A stretch of 64,000 nt of DNA from Tenrec ecaudatus (Eukaryota > Chordata > Mammalia > Afrosoricida > Tenrecidae), in contig NC_134539.1 in NCBI RefSeq assembly GCF_050624435.1, positions 147,847,525-147,911,524 on the forward strand, read 5' to 3'. The notes beneath the pieces were generated by a model that saw only the letters and a list, made by a program, of their open reading frames with translations, was not told the DNA's origin and did not search any database. Positions 11,099 through 22,032 of the stretch are shown here, in pieces; the stretch's first letter is position 1; each line of letters starts with the position of its first letter. A program made the position numbers and the translations under genes.

Positions 11099-11132
11099 GT
11101 TTGTTTTGGTAGCGGGGAGGGTTGTTTACTGT

Positions 11133-11300
11133 AGGAAGTCCTTTGGGTGTTTATTTGGTTGCTAACTACAAGGTCAGGAATTCAAACCCACCAGCTGCTC
11201 TGTGGAAAGAAGACTGGCTGTCTGATGTTGTAAAGATGTACTGTCCAGCCTCAGAAACCCCAGGACCTGTGAGTTGACTTAATGACAGTGGCTTGGATTT
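11133..11300 (+). mobile_element. AfroSINE, tandem neighbour
   Basis: A second SINE in the same orientation 35 bp downstream of the previous one: 'ggttgctaactacaaggtca', then 'ttcaaacccaccagctgctc', then 'ctcagaaaccccagg'. It may be an independent insertion into the tail of the first. Confidence 0.75.
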
Positions 11301-11316
11301 AATGCAAGAGAAGCTC

Positions 11317-11318
<2 letters not shown>

Positions 11319-11350
<32 letters not shown>
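11319..11350. repeat. (TG)16 microsatellite
   Basis: A perfect dinucleotide run of 32 bases, directly downstream of an AfroSINE tail. Confidence 0.97.
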
Positions 11351-11356
<6 letters not shown>

Positions 11357-12165
11357 ATGGTTGAAAAGCTGCACACCCAGCAAGTGAAGGTAATTGCGAT
11401 GAAAAATTGTTGGGAGCACAGGTCGGTTCAATCATTGCAAAGTGAGGACAAGTTTACATAACATGAAAAGACAAGTAGGAGCTGTCCATAAGTCAGACAG
11501 AGCTGTCTAAAGCTCAGAGACTATGGATAATTCAATCTCCCCCATATACACTAGTTTCCTGGTCACCATCTTCACTTAACATCTCAAGAGGTTTAAACCT
11601 TCACTTGCAATGCCCTGTGGTTGTACGGCAGCGTGATGGAGGGGTGTGATGGTAAGATGCGGGGAGGAAGAGGCTGTGCCCTGGACCAGGCTCTTCACAG
11701 GTGCTTATCAGTGTCCCCCATACTCACCACTTTTTTCCTGACCCCTCCTTCCTCAGATGAGAAACGAAGGCTACAGGAGGCTGGGACTGGATTTCCCCTT
11801 CGTTTGTATTGTCAAGCAGTTGGGGAAAAGTCATTTCTGATTTACGGTAACTTTGTGTGTGGATTCTCTTAAAAGTTTCTCCTGCGGACAGGCCTTTACT
11901 AAGAATAGCGGCATGCTGGCAGTACTTTAGTAAGGTTTTTTACACCACCACCGCCCCCCACCCACCTGCCGGAAGAATGAAGGAATGTTTCTCCTTTCTT
12001 CCAAGTGAAAACTGGGTGGTTCCTGATTTAAAACTCACAGGCATGTAGAGACCTTAAGACTGGGCCTCTAGGATTTCTTCTCTCTCAAGTATGACCAAAC
12101 TCTGTGTCCAGCAGTTAGTTACACAGTTATTCGCACTTGTTGCTGAGGACATCATCAGTTTCTCC
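11351..12165. other. Unassigned DNA
   Basis: No repeat or gene is recognised. A plus frame at 11621-11872 has no recognisable domain. Confidence 0.4.
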
Positions 12166-12167
12166 TG

Positions 12168-12362
12168 AGCTCTGGAAGTGCAGTGGGTGACACACTGGGC
12201 TGACAATCTGAAGGTCGACTGTTGAAACCCCCAGCCACCGCGTGAGAGAAAGATGGGGCTTTCTACACCTGTAAAGATTTACATTTTCAGAAACCCACAG
12301 GAGCAGTTCTCTACTATCCTATGGGGTCACTATGAGTCAGAATATACTTGATGGCAATGAGC
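12168..12362 (+). mobile_element. AfroSINE
   Basis: 'gtgcagtgggtgacacactg', then 'gggctgacaatctgaaggtc', then 'gtaaagatttacattttcag', then 'ggggtcactatgagtcagaa' cover the full length of the SINE. Confidence 0.85.
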
Positions 12363-13940
12363 CTTTATCTATAAGTTCGGGTGGTGCTTAGCTTCATCAC
12401 TTCTCTGACAGATCCAAGATTTGTTGACTTTTAGTTTTAGTCTAGCTGCACTAACACAGGAGGATAGCAGGGCCAAGTTCTACGCTCTTGTAGGTCAGGA
12501 TGGAAACTCTAAGTCTAGGTGGGGCATTCCAGAAGCCCTATGGGAAACCCTTTGGAGGTCCTGCCAGCTGGCGAGCAGTGACAATTCAACATATTGCCTT
12601 ATTGGGAACTCTTCCCACTCTTGATGAAATTCATTTTGTTCTATTTAATCTCACAACATTCTCTCCCTGTGCCTACGAGCTGAAGAAATTCTGGCATAAT
12701 CTCATCAAGGGCACCGGGGCTCCAGAAAAGCAAAAGCAAGGCCGAGAAGTGTTTGCTGTAAGGGGGAACCTAAGGGCACAGGACACTGATGAAGCAAAGA
12801 GTTCCACTTTACTGCAAGAAGATTGATTCGTCCTTGGTTCTTGGGAGAGGCGCTCCAAGGCCTTGGTACCTAGTCAGTGATGGACATGTATTTGATGAGG
12901 TCAGATTTGATGCAGGTACCTATGTAACGAGGCCCCCATAAAGACTTTTGATACTGGCATTCCACTGGGCCTCCTGGTTCATAATAGGTACTGATGCACT
13001 TACGAGTGTAGCACACCTCTTCCCTTCCCCCCCCCCCCCCCCCCCCCCCCCCGTCTGAAACTAGCCCAGGCTCCAAGAGCACTGAGGGGCAGGCTTCAAT
13101 GTTTCTTTTCCTCCTTTTACGACCACCCAGACCAGTGTTTTGATCCAATGGGAAAGGGAACTGGAGGGTCACACCTCTTTTTAGGATGTGGAAGCTCTAG
13201 GTTACAGCCCTTCCTAGCCCTTGTCTCTAGTATCTCTTCATTTATACCTGTTTGCTACAGCAATCATAAGTCTTTCCCAAGTTCTGTGAGTTATTAGCTA
13301 AATATGAACTCAAAAATGTAAGGGAGCAGATAGGTCAAAAGTGAGGGGGATTTGTGAACTACCACACTTAAGGCTGGTAAGGGAACTTTGGGGCCAACTT
13401 GGCAGACTGGAGCACCATGTCCTTTCACTTGAGAGTTGAGCTATGTCTGTCTGGTGGTTAGAGTCAGAGGAAGAAGTGCTACATGCGCATTTGAATTAAA
13501 ATTGAATTATTTAGATTGAGATTCATTGGTGAGAGAAATTGAATTTGATTTCTTATATACTTGGCGTTAAAGAAGTGAAATAGATTGCAATTAATCTTTA
13601 CACGACTCTACTGGAATATAAGAACCTCTGATGCATCTGATGCTTTCTTGTTATGTAGGTTTTATCCAACGAATGAAAACTTCAGGTCTGTGTGCATCAC
13701 TCCTAAACTTATAAGCATAATCCTATGTATAAATATATGTCAACTTAAAGGATATTTTTGCATGAATGAATGCAGGAATGACACACACATAATTCTTTGG
13801 GCATTTGAACAGCATTGGCCACCAGGTTTGCTGTGGAGCATTCGTAACACCTTACCTAAGAGGGTTTTGTTGAATAGCGTTTAGGGTGTGTGTGTCTGGA
13901 ATTTGCATTTCCGGTTTCAATCATCACAAACTAGTACAGT
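12363..13940. other. Mostly unassigned DNA
   Basis: No gene is recognised. A plus frame at 12500-12826 (108 codons) lacks a known domain. The interval holds a poly(C) run (13027-13052) and a 50-bp phrase at 12834-12885 that recurs at 14263-14315. The rest shows nothing identifiable. Confidence 0.4.
13027..13052. repeat. Poly(C) tract, 26 bases
   Basis: An uninterrupted homopolymer run of 26 Cs preceded by 'tcccttc'. Long C runs are rare in mammalian DNA and their length is prone to sequencing error. Confidence 0.95.
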
Positions 13941-13944
13941 TTAA

Positions 13945-14035
13945 TAGTTTCATTTTATAGAAGGAAAATATGAATCTTTAAAGAGGAAATGAATTGACCA
14001 AGCTATAACTGGTATGAGTTGAAAAAAATGGTCCA
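13945..14035 (+). repeat. MIR/L2-type relic
   Basis: 'cattttatagaaggaaaata' and 'gaggaaatgaattgaccaag' match the MIR phrase 'cattttacagatgaggaaactgag...gaggttaagtgacttgcccaag' with many substitutions. Confidence 0.5.
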
Positions 14036-14104
14036 GATGCTACTCCCATGACTTTTTATAAATATACATGATTGTATTTTCGTATAAAGACAATAAATAT
14101 TTAT

Positions 14105-15085
14105 TGATGGACAAACAGGCTCCAGGATTGACAGAATACCAACTGAAATGTTTCAACAAATTGATGCAGTGTGGGAAGTACTCACTGGTTCATGCCAAGA
14201 AATTTGGAAGACACCTGGCCAATCAAGTGGAAGAGATACAAATGTGGATGTCTTTGGTTTTTCTTGGTTCTTGAGAGAGGATCACTAAGACCTTGTACTT
14301 TAGTCAGTGTTGGCAGTGTCTTTGGTTCTCTCAAGAACCAAAGAGAGGTAACCCAACAAAGTGTGGAAACTATTGTATAAGATCATGAATCTCATGCACA
14401 AGTAAAACAGGTGAAGCAATACATTGAGAGGAAAATGCCAGACATTGAGACCGGGGTGGGGTGAGCAACTAGACTGAGAGATAGTACAGCCAACATCAGA
14501 TGGCTCATGGCTGAAAGCAGAGCACACTAGAGAGATGTTCACTTGTACTTTATTGACTCTGCAAGTGTATTCAACTGTATGGATCATAATAAACTATGGA
14601 TAACCTTGGGAAGACTAGGAATTCCAGGACACAATTTTGCTTATAATCTAAGAAGCTGTTTTTCAAACAGAACAAATGGATATTGAATGGTTTAAAATCT
14701 GGAAACAATGAGTGTCAGGGTTGTATCCTTTCACCATACTTATTCAATCTGTATGTGGAATAAATAATCAGAATTTGGACTGTGTGAGAACATGGCATCT
14801 GACTGGAGGGGAAAACCTTCAATGTGCAGATGGCACAACACTTAAGCATTTGCTGATGAAGGTCAAGGATTGCGGCCTTCAATGTGGGCGACAACTCTAT
14901 GTGGACAGAACCAAAGTCCTCACAACTGGATAAATGGACAATATCAAGATGAAAATATTAGAAATTGTCAAGTTTCATTTTACTTGGTTTTAAAATTAAT
15001 GCTTATAAAAGTCGCAGTCAAGAAATCAAGTGCCTTGGGAGCTAAATCAAATACACTGCCTTGGGAAAACCTGTTGTACAATCTC
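14105..15085 (+). mobile_element. RTE LINE, reverse-transcriptase region
   Basis: It begins in the region before the RT ('ccaactgaaatgtttcaaca', 'ggttcatgccaagaaatttgg') and runs through the RT palm. The frame at 14712-14933 has the decayed motif CADGTT where an active element has ADD, so the catalytic pair is lost. The 3' part continues at 15588-15961 and 16478-16565 after two LTR insertions. A local 68-bp duplication lies at 14249-14327. Confidence 0.8.
14249..14344 (+). repeat. 68-bp direct duplication with terminal hairpin inside RTE
   Basis: The 11-mer tgtctttggtt occurs at 14249-14259 and 14317-14327. The segment between carries 'cttggttcttgagag', which is the reverse complement (two mismatches) of 14328-14343. 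A tight palindrome, tctttggttct-ctca-agaaccaaaga, lies at 14319-14344. Other RTE copies lack this insert at the corresponding place. Confidence 0.7.
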
Positions 15086-15587
15086 TGTGTTAGTCTGGGT
15101 GCATTAGAGGAACCAATCCACAGAAGCTCATATGTATAAGAGAGAGTTTTAGATAAAGGTTAAGTGTACATCAAGGAAACATCCCAACCAGTGTTGCCCA
15201 AGCCCACAAGTGCAACATTAGCCCATATGTCTGACATCAATCCACAAAGTCCTCCTCCATCTCACAAAGCACATGCAATGATGCCAACTGCAGGTGGAAA
15301 GCCGAGTCAGTGAATGTGTAAGCATCTCAGCTCTGGCAGGGGTCTCCACACGGCTGCTCCAGCATCCAGGGCTGCATTGGGCTAGGTCCATGTGGCTCCT
15401 CTTTCAGGAAGTAAGCCTTGCCAGCTGAAGCAGGGAACTGGATAAGGCAGATGCACCCTGGTCTGACCATCAGAAAGCAAGAGACCCGAGAACTTGAAAG
15501 GCGAGGCACAGCAAGCCATTTATCTCTCTGCCCTTCAATTAACCCCATATGTGTTTATCTACCACTTTGGCACAATAAACTAACTCA
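15086..15587 (-). mobile_element. Solo LTR, ERVL/MLT2-like, inside RTE
   Basis: A 502-bp unit, 'tgtgttag...ctaactca', with near-inverted 8-bp ends. Flanking 5-bp duplications are atctc (15081-15085) and acctc (15588-15592), a 4/5 match. RTE sequence runs up to it ('ctgttgtaca') and resumes after it ('acctcttataaagcatt'). Minus orientation is set by comparison with the LTR at 15962-16477. No internal retroviral genes are present. Confidence 0.8.
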
Positions 15588-15961
15588 ACCTCTTATAAAG
15601 CATTAAAAAGTAAAGTTATAACTTTGAGGATTAAGGTGTACCTGGCATAAGCCATGATGTTTTCCGTCTGTCTCATCTGTTGTGAAAGCTGGCAGATAGG
15701 AAAAAACCTGATGTACTTGAATCATGGAGTTGAAGGTTCCATCAACTGCCAGAACAAACACACCTTGAATGCTTCTTAAAAGTAGGTGTGGTTAGACTTC
15801 AGCTCATATTTTGAATATATTATCCAGAGGGACCAGTCCCCGAAGGATACCCTGCTCCGTAGAGCAGATGCTAACAAAAGAAGAGGAAAACTCTCAAGGT
15901 GATGGATTGCCGCAGAGGCTGCAACAATGGGCTCACACTCACCATTGATGAGCATGGCTCA
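15588..15961 (+). mobile_element. RTE LINE, middle of 3' region
   Basis: It continues the RTE of 14105-15085: 'ggcataagccatgatgtttt', 'gagggaccagtccccgaagg', 'gaggctgcaacaatgggctc'. It stops at the gctca target duplication of the next LTR. Confidence 0.8.
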
Positions 15962-16477
15962 TGAGTTAGTTAAAGTTTATTGTGCCAACCTGGCTGATAA
16001 ACACATGTGGGGTTAATTGAAGGTGGAGGGATAAATGGCTCAGCAAGCCTTGCCTTTCTAGTTCTCTGGTCTCTTGTTTGTGATGGTTGACCAGGGTGCA
16101 GCTGCCTTAGCCAGTTCCCTGCTTCAGCTGGCAAGGCTCACTTCCTGCAAGACATCCCCAGGGAGAAGCCGCATGGACCTACCCTGAAGCAGCCCTGGGT
16201 GCTGGAGCACCCATGTGGAGACCCCTGCCAGCGCTTAGATGCTTACACGTTTACTGATTCAGCTTTCCTCCTGCAGTTAGTATCATTGTGTGTGTTTTGT
16301 TAGCTGGAGGAGGACTTTGTGAATTAGTGTCGGACATATGGGTTAATGTTGGACTTGTGGGCTTGGACAGCACTGGGTTGGGATATTCTCTTGATGTACA
16401 CTTAACCTTTATATAAGACTCTCTCTTATACATGAGTTTCTGTAGATTTGTTTCTCTAAAGTACCCAGCCTAACACA
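15962..16477 (+). mobile_element. Solo LTR, ERVL/MLT2-like, exact target duplication
   Basis: A 516-bp unit from 'tgagttag' to 'ctaacaca' flanked by an exact 5-bp duplication, gctca, at 15957-15961 and 16478-16482. Its 3' end 'tttctctaaagtacccagcc' matches the family. TG...CA ends and a 5-bp duplication are the signature of ERVL/MaLR-class integration. It is opposed to the LTR at 15086-15587, so the two form an inverted pair about 375 bp apart. Confidence 0.85.
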
Positions 16478-16565
16478 GCTCAGGACTGGGCAGTGTTTTG
16501 CTCTGTTGTACAAATAGTTCCTATGAGTCAGAACTGATGAAATGGCACCTAGCAAGAACAAAAAT
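16478..16565 (+). mobile_element. RTE LINE, 3' terminus
   Basis: 'ggactgggcagtgttttgct' followed by 'tatgagtcagaactgatgaa' is the end of the RTE begun at 14105. It rejoins exactly at the LTR duplication. Confidence 0.8.
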
Positions 16566-16849
16566 AGTCCTTAACAGGGGCTTCAACATGTTTGTGGAAA
16601 AATGACCTTGTCTTTTAATTCCATTTCCCATGAACGTTTTGAAGCTCTCTCATATAATTTGTTGCTATATTTTCAATTCAAAATCTGTTAACATCAGTCC
16701 TATCTCCTAAATAAGTTTGTTTTTAAAGCATGGAAGCTTACAGTAAATTTAACATCTGTCTCTTAATCTGATGTTTTAAAATATAGCCTAACCTTCAAAT
16801 ATAAGCTCACTTATTTGTTATCCACAGAAGGGTCCACAACTCATGTTTC
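16566..16849. other. Unassigned AT-rich DNA
   Basis: Nothing recognisable. It could be part of the old LINE-like sequence that follows. Confidence 0.35.
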
Positions 16850-17165
16850 TGTATAGATCTCCTTGCCAATTTAAAAAATGTTTTAATTTTTCACTTTGAG
16901 TCTATTTTAGACTTGGGGAAAGGTTCTAAAATATAATAAAGGATTTCCACATTCCCTAGAGTTAACATCTTATATATATACAGTACAATTGTTAAAAACC
17001 AGGACATTCCCAATAAAAATAATTTTAAAAACCTTGGACATTAATATTTAGTATAATTCTATGAATTGTGCCATATTCAAATTTCACCATTTCCTCCCAC
17101 TAATGTAATTTTTTTCTGTTCCAGGATGATATTTAGGATACAGATGTACATTTAACTATTATTTC
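16850..17165. repeat. Ancient L1-like relic
   Basis: 'actaatgtaatttttttctg' and 'ttccaggatgatatttagga' resemble an old eutherian L1-associated phrase ('ctaatgtcctttttctgttccaggatccaatccagga'). Strand and subfamily are unknown. Confidence 0.4.
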
Positions 17166-17177
17166 TCCTTGTTATTG

Positions 17178-17375
17178 TTAGATAATCTTGAGTCAAATAT
17201 GACTCACCGTGACTCCAGAAGGGAACTTCCCCCAAAGGTTCCCTACACCATAACCTATATAGAAGATCACTGGGTGTTTCTTATGCAGAGTTGTTGGTTG
17301 GGTTCGAATCGTCCACCTTTTAGTTAGCAGCCAGGCACTTAACCATTGTATCCCCAGGGAGCCTTTATTTCTCCC
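17178..17375 (-). mobile_element. AfroSINE
   Basis: On the plus strand it reads tail to head: 'atatgactcaccgtgactcc', then 'ggttgggttcgaatcgtcca', then 'gcacttaaccattgtatccc', then 'cagggagcc'. The order is the reverse complement of the AfroSINE consensus. The tRNA B box (ggttcgaatc) is well preserved. Confidence 0.85.
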
Positions 17376-18324
17376 TAACCTCTGAAGCACAGTAAGCACA
17401 CTACAAATGCTGTTATTTAGATTATATAAAAAATATGATGATATACCAAGTATTTTAATCAATGAATGAGGAGATGGAGACCAAACACTCACTTATCAGA
17501 CTTGAGTTTACAACAAAGTGGAATGGATAAGGAATAGGCTGGTTAACAGACCCAAGTTTAATATAGTTTAATTTAGACAGCGTGAGTATAGGAAGTGGGA
17601 GTTCTGGCTAGACAATAGTTGACCACACGTTTGATATGAGCTGGCAGTCTGCTGTGGTTACTCTAACATAATATCCTGCATAATTCTAAGAGGGCATTTC
17701 TCCAAACATGCCTGTCCTGCTTGGTCAGATCAAACACGTTCATTAGAAGGACCTATACTTAGTGAGTGATGTTGCTGGAGTCGGAAGGTACCAGAGGACA
17801 TTTAGGATAACAAAACATTCTGGAAACCGTGCTATGTAAAGAATACTTGAGCACATTAGTGTTTATTCTACTTTTGTCTGGAAAGAGTACTGATATCATG
17901 AGCATAGAAATCACATCTGAAATGATTCTCAGCTCCACCACTTTCTTTTTCTGTGATCTATTCTTTGGGCTTCGGTTCCCTGACCTACAGATCTCAGAGA
18001 TAATGCAGGTTCTTCTGCAGTAAAATGAGCATCCCAATAAAGCAAGTCACAGCTATATTTTTTTCTTCCCAATACATCTAAAATTTGTGTGTATCCTATA
18101 CAGTGGTCTGTTAAATGTACAATGACATGATGAAAAAATGGAACTTACTGTGAGAATTCCTGAGATGTGGCCCCCGAAGTGAGCACAGGGTGTTGGAGAA
18201 ATGACACCCATAGGTGGGCTTGACGTGAGGTTGCCACAATCTTCCATTTGTAGCAAATGCAATATCTGCAAAGTGCAGTAACATGAGCTACACCTGTATC
18301 TTTACAATAGGGAGACGGTTGTGG
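17376..18324. other. Unassigned DNA
   Basis: No gene or repeat is recognised. Paired frames on opposite strands at 17759-18037 have no known domain. Confidence 0.35.
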
Positions 18325-18329
18325 GTGGG

Positions 18330-18540
18330 GCCAGCAGGGAGATTCTGACTGATGGCGACCCCATGGGTTACCAAGTCATACTGTCCTGTAAGATGCTCTT
18401 GACTCTAATCTTAATGGCACTAGACTGTGAGGCCTCCCCACCTGCACCCCCCACCCAGCTATGACTGGATGGGTTTGCATGACCAATGTTCGAGTCAGCA
18501 GTCGGGTGCAAATTCTTTACACCATACTCTTAAATATCTG
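18330..18540 (-). mobile_element. Degraded AfroSINE
   Basis: 'ctgatggcgaccccatgg' (tail side) and 'atgttcgagtcagcagtcggg' (head side) lie in the antisense order. The middle is heavily mutated. Confidence 0.5.
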
Positions 18541-19031
18541 TAATGTAAAAAAAAAAAGTGTGTTGGGGGGATTAGATACCAATCACTTGGCATGTGTCAG
18601 GTTGGTAGAAAATATTAAACTATATTCTTCCTGCTATTTGGAGGGTTGTCACACAAGTCATTAGCCACATGCACAGAACAAGAACCAAGGACAGTAATTA
18701 CATGAAAGAAAATTTCAGTTCAACACTAGAGACTTGTTCACAATGAATAATTTGATGGTCTTTCAAAATACCAAGACTTCACAAATATGGTAACTGCTTA
18801 CAATGCCTGACTTGGATAGTCGAATCTCTACCTGACAGGCATCTCAAAAATAATATTGTCAAATTAAGAGTCTTTGGTTATCAACTGCCATCCATCACAT
18901 TGCCTGCAAACCTGGCTACCACCTAGTTTTCCACATATCAGTACTTTGTATGTATCACAACCTGCTCAAGTTTTTGAACTAAGTGCTTTGATTCTTCAAT
19001 CTACTACTCCTGTCCACACACACTATGGCAC
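18541..19031. other. Unassigned AT-rich DNA
   Basis: Nothing recognisable. Confidence 0.35.
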
Positions 19032-19044
19032 ACACTCAATTTCT

Positions 19045-20091
19045 TTATTATTTTTTTATATAAATCATTTGATTAGGGGCTCTTATAGCTCTTATAATAA
19101 TCCATGCATCAATTGTATCAAGCAGAATTGTACATATGTTGCTATCATTTTCAAACATTTTCCTTCTACTTGAGCCCTTGGTATCAGCTACCCACCCCCT
19201 TGTCCTTGTAACCCCTTGATAAATGATAAATAATTATTATTTTCATATCTTACATCGTCTGCTGTCTCCCTTCACCCACACTCTGTCATTTGTTCCCGTC
19301 GGTGGGCGGAGGGGCTATAAGTTGATCATTGTGATTGTTTCCCCCCTTGCTCCCCCACCTTCACTCTAGCCTCCTGGTATCGCTACTCCCATTATTGGCC
19401 TGGATTCTGTGTGTCCAGAGTTCTTCCCTGTGCCAGTGTACTTGCTACTATGTAGCCAGATTTTTAAGGTAGAACTGGGGTCATCACAGTGGGGGAAAGG
19501 ACGCATTAAAGAACTAGAAGAACATTGTGTGTTTCCTTGGTGCTACACTGCACCCTGGCTGAGTCCCCCCTTCCTTGCAACCTTTCTGTGAGGGGATATC
19601 CAATTGTCTACAGATGGGCTCTGTGTCTCCACTCTGACTTACTCCTTCAAATTGATATAATTATTTGTTTTGGGTCCTGTGATGCCTGACACCTGCCCAT
19701 GTTGACACCGTGATCACACAGGTTGGTGTATTTCTTCCATGTGGGCTTTGTTGCTTCCCTGTTAGATGGCCACTTATTTAACTTTAAGCCTTTAAGACCC
19801 ACTATGCTATATCTTCTAGTAGTTAGGCACAGTCAGCTGTTTTCACCACATTTGCTTATGTACCCATTTTGTCTTCAGCAATCATGTCAGGAAAGTGGAC
19901 ATCACAGAACGCAAGGTTATTACAACAAAGTGTTTTTGCATTAAGGGAGGACTTGAGTAGAGACCCAGTGCCGTCTGCTACCTTGATACTTAACCTATAA
20001 ATATATGTACATAGATCTATATCCCTATCATTATATATTAACATATATACATGCTTACATTTATACCTCTATAAATGTCTCTTGTCTGGTT
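19045..20091 (-). mobile_element. L1-like retroelement copy with 13-bp duplication
   Basis: A 1047-bp 5'-truncated insertion flanked by acactcaatttct at 19032-19044 and 20092-20104. Its tail side reads 'ataaatcatttgattagggg'. It carries one copy of the internal module ('cttccatgtgggctttgttg', then 'gacccactatgctatatctt'). The single module and lower similarity make it older than copies A and B. No ORF. Confidence 0.85.
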
Positions 20092-20104
20092 ACACTCAAT
20101 TTCT

Positions 20105-20479
20105 AAGCCCGTTTTTTCTGCCTTAATTTTGAAATATAATCCAAATCCATCCATTTTCTCCTTGTCCAAGATCATCACCACATCAACGGCTTTCAAGATT
20201 GTTTCTTAGTTCTATCATAATAGCTATTTAATGTTTCTGGGCTCCTCTACTTGCTGTTTGGATTTTGTTATTTATTCATGGGCAATATTTTTCATACCCT
20301 GTTTAAAACTAGCATTATACTGACAATAGCCTTATCACAGCCTACCAAGCCTTGCCTTGGCTAGGCTCTGCTCATGGTTCCAACTTCATCTTCAAGTATT
20401 CTTAACCTAGGCCCCAGACTCTAGGCACATATTGATTTCCCTTCTTCTTTTACTCCACTGTCACTCAACTTCTGTTGCA
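20105..20479. other. Unassigned DNA
   Basis: Nothing definite; 'gccttgccttggctaggctc' could be an L2 relic. Confidence 0.3.
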
Positions 20480-20612
20480 CACCTGCCAGTCAGGTGTGCG
20501 GTGGTTGCTTGCATGGTGCTGTCTTGCTGGAAGCAGTGCCACCATTATGTCAAAGGTCAGCAGGGTCTCCCCTGGTGAGCAGGTTTCAGCACAACTTCCA
20601 GAGTACTAAATA
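20480..20612 (+). mobile_element. RTE LINE, 5'-end fragment
   Basis: 'tggttgcttgcatggtgctg', then 'tcagcagggtctcccctggt', then 'gagcaggtttcagcacaact' match the 5' region found at 20940-21060. It is probably a separate, truncated copy. Confidence 0.55.
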
Positions 20613-20935
20613 TTAGGAAGGAGGGTTCTTGTGACCCAATTCTGAAAGTTAGCTAATGAAAACCATATGGATTACCACAGAATATTATTCAGCTCACCTG
20701 CTTTGGACACTCCATGGGAAGACATGAGAGATGAACATGACGCAGTAGGGTCAATGAGGCCGAGAGAAACTCTTAGATTATGGGTTAGTACAGTAGTCAT
20801 AGAGATGGGCACACACACCGGTGATCAAGAAACCCGAACAAAGGTTTGTCCTGTTGAATATAAGATTGCTTTCAGTCAAAGTCAATTCAGTGGCAACTGT
20901 AGATCTCTCTCCAGCTCTATATTCACCACTTGTTG
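20613..20935. other. Unassigned DNA between RTE copies
   Basis: 'ggattaccacagaatattat' faintly recalls the C-terminal end of L1 ORF2 ('tggaatactatgcagc'), but I see nothing firm. Confidence 0.25.
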
Positions 20936-21605
20936 CTCAGTTTGTCATTCTGTGGTTGCTGGCATGTTGCTGTGATTCTGGAAGCCATGTCACCAGTGTT
21001 TCAAATACCGGCAGAGTCATCCCAAGGTGAACAGGTTTCTGCGAAGTTTCCAGATTCAAAACAGACTGTGAAGAAGGCATAGCCCATCTACTTCTGGGAA
21101 ATTTTTAGCCTCTACAAATCTTCTGGAAAACAACAGAATATAATCCAATATTCTGAAAACCGTGTGATTATCAAGTGAACATTATTAGATCTAGTGTATA
21201 AAGATTCATCCCTTAAGTGGGAAGGCACCCCAAATACAACTGGGGATGAACTCCCTCGCTATAACGACTTGGGTGGAGTGAAGTTTGGGGGATCTTTGTT
21301 CGCTGATGGGGCACAAGTCAGAGTGAGGAGAAACAGTTGCAAACATCCACTAAGAATTGGAAGGTAGAATGAACAGAGTATAAATCAAGGAAAATTGCAA
21401 GTCACAAAAATGAAATGGAATACATGAAAACCAATATCTTTCATGCTGAAATGGACTCGTATTGGTCATTTTAAATCAGATAATTATATGGATTGAAAAT
21501 TCAAGAGGAATGCCTTCATATTCATTATCAAAAAGAATATTTCAAGATCTCTCTTGATGTACAATGCTGTCTGAGATAGGATAATATCTACCCCTTCGAG
21601 GAAAT

Positions 21606-21800
21606 CCTTGGTGGCATAGAGGTTATGCATTGGGCTGCTAACTCCAAGGTCAGCAGTTAGAAACCACCAGGCACTCCTTGGGAGGAAAATGGGGATTTCT
21701 ACTCCTGTAAACAGTTACAGTCTCAAAAACTCGCATGGGCGGTCCTACTCCATCCTATGGGGTTTCTATGAGTCAATATTGAGATGATGGCAGTGAATAT
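21606..21800 (+). mobile_element. AfroSINE inside full-length RTE
   Basis: 'ccttggtggcatagaggtta', then 'caaggtcagcagttagaaac', then 'gtaaacagttacagtctcaa', then 'ggggtttctatgagtcaata'. The repeated aggaaatc/t at both edges (near 21600 and 21803) looks like the target duplication in the RTE endonuclease region. Confidence 0.8.
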
Positions 21801-22032
21801 AAGGAAATCTAATTTATACAATTCTTATTCAAAGTTATGCACCAACTACTAAAGCTATGTTGTGATGAAGAAATTGAAGAATTGTATGACTTCTTTAGTC
21901 TGAAATTGATCAAATATGCCTTCAAGATGTATTGATCATTCTTTGTCAATGGAATGTAAAAGTTGGAAACAAAGAGGAAGGAACAGTAGTGTGGCCAATT
22001 CGATTTTATGTCAACTTGCACCTATGTGAAAA

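Noticed and set aside
12500-12826. 108-codon frame considered as a processed pseudogene
   Set aside because: A faint likeness to part of actin was tested mentally and did not hold beyond a few residues.
15086-16477. The two LTRs considered as the paired LTRs of one provirus
   Set aside because: They are in opposite orientation, have different 5-bp duplications, and the sequence between them is RTE.
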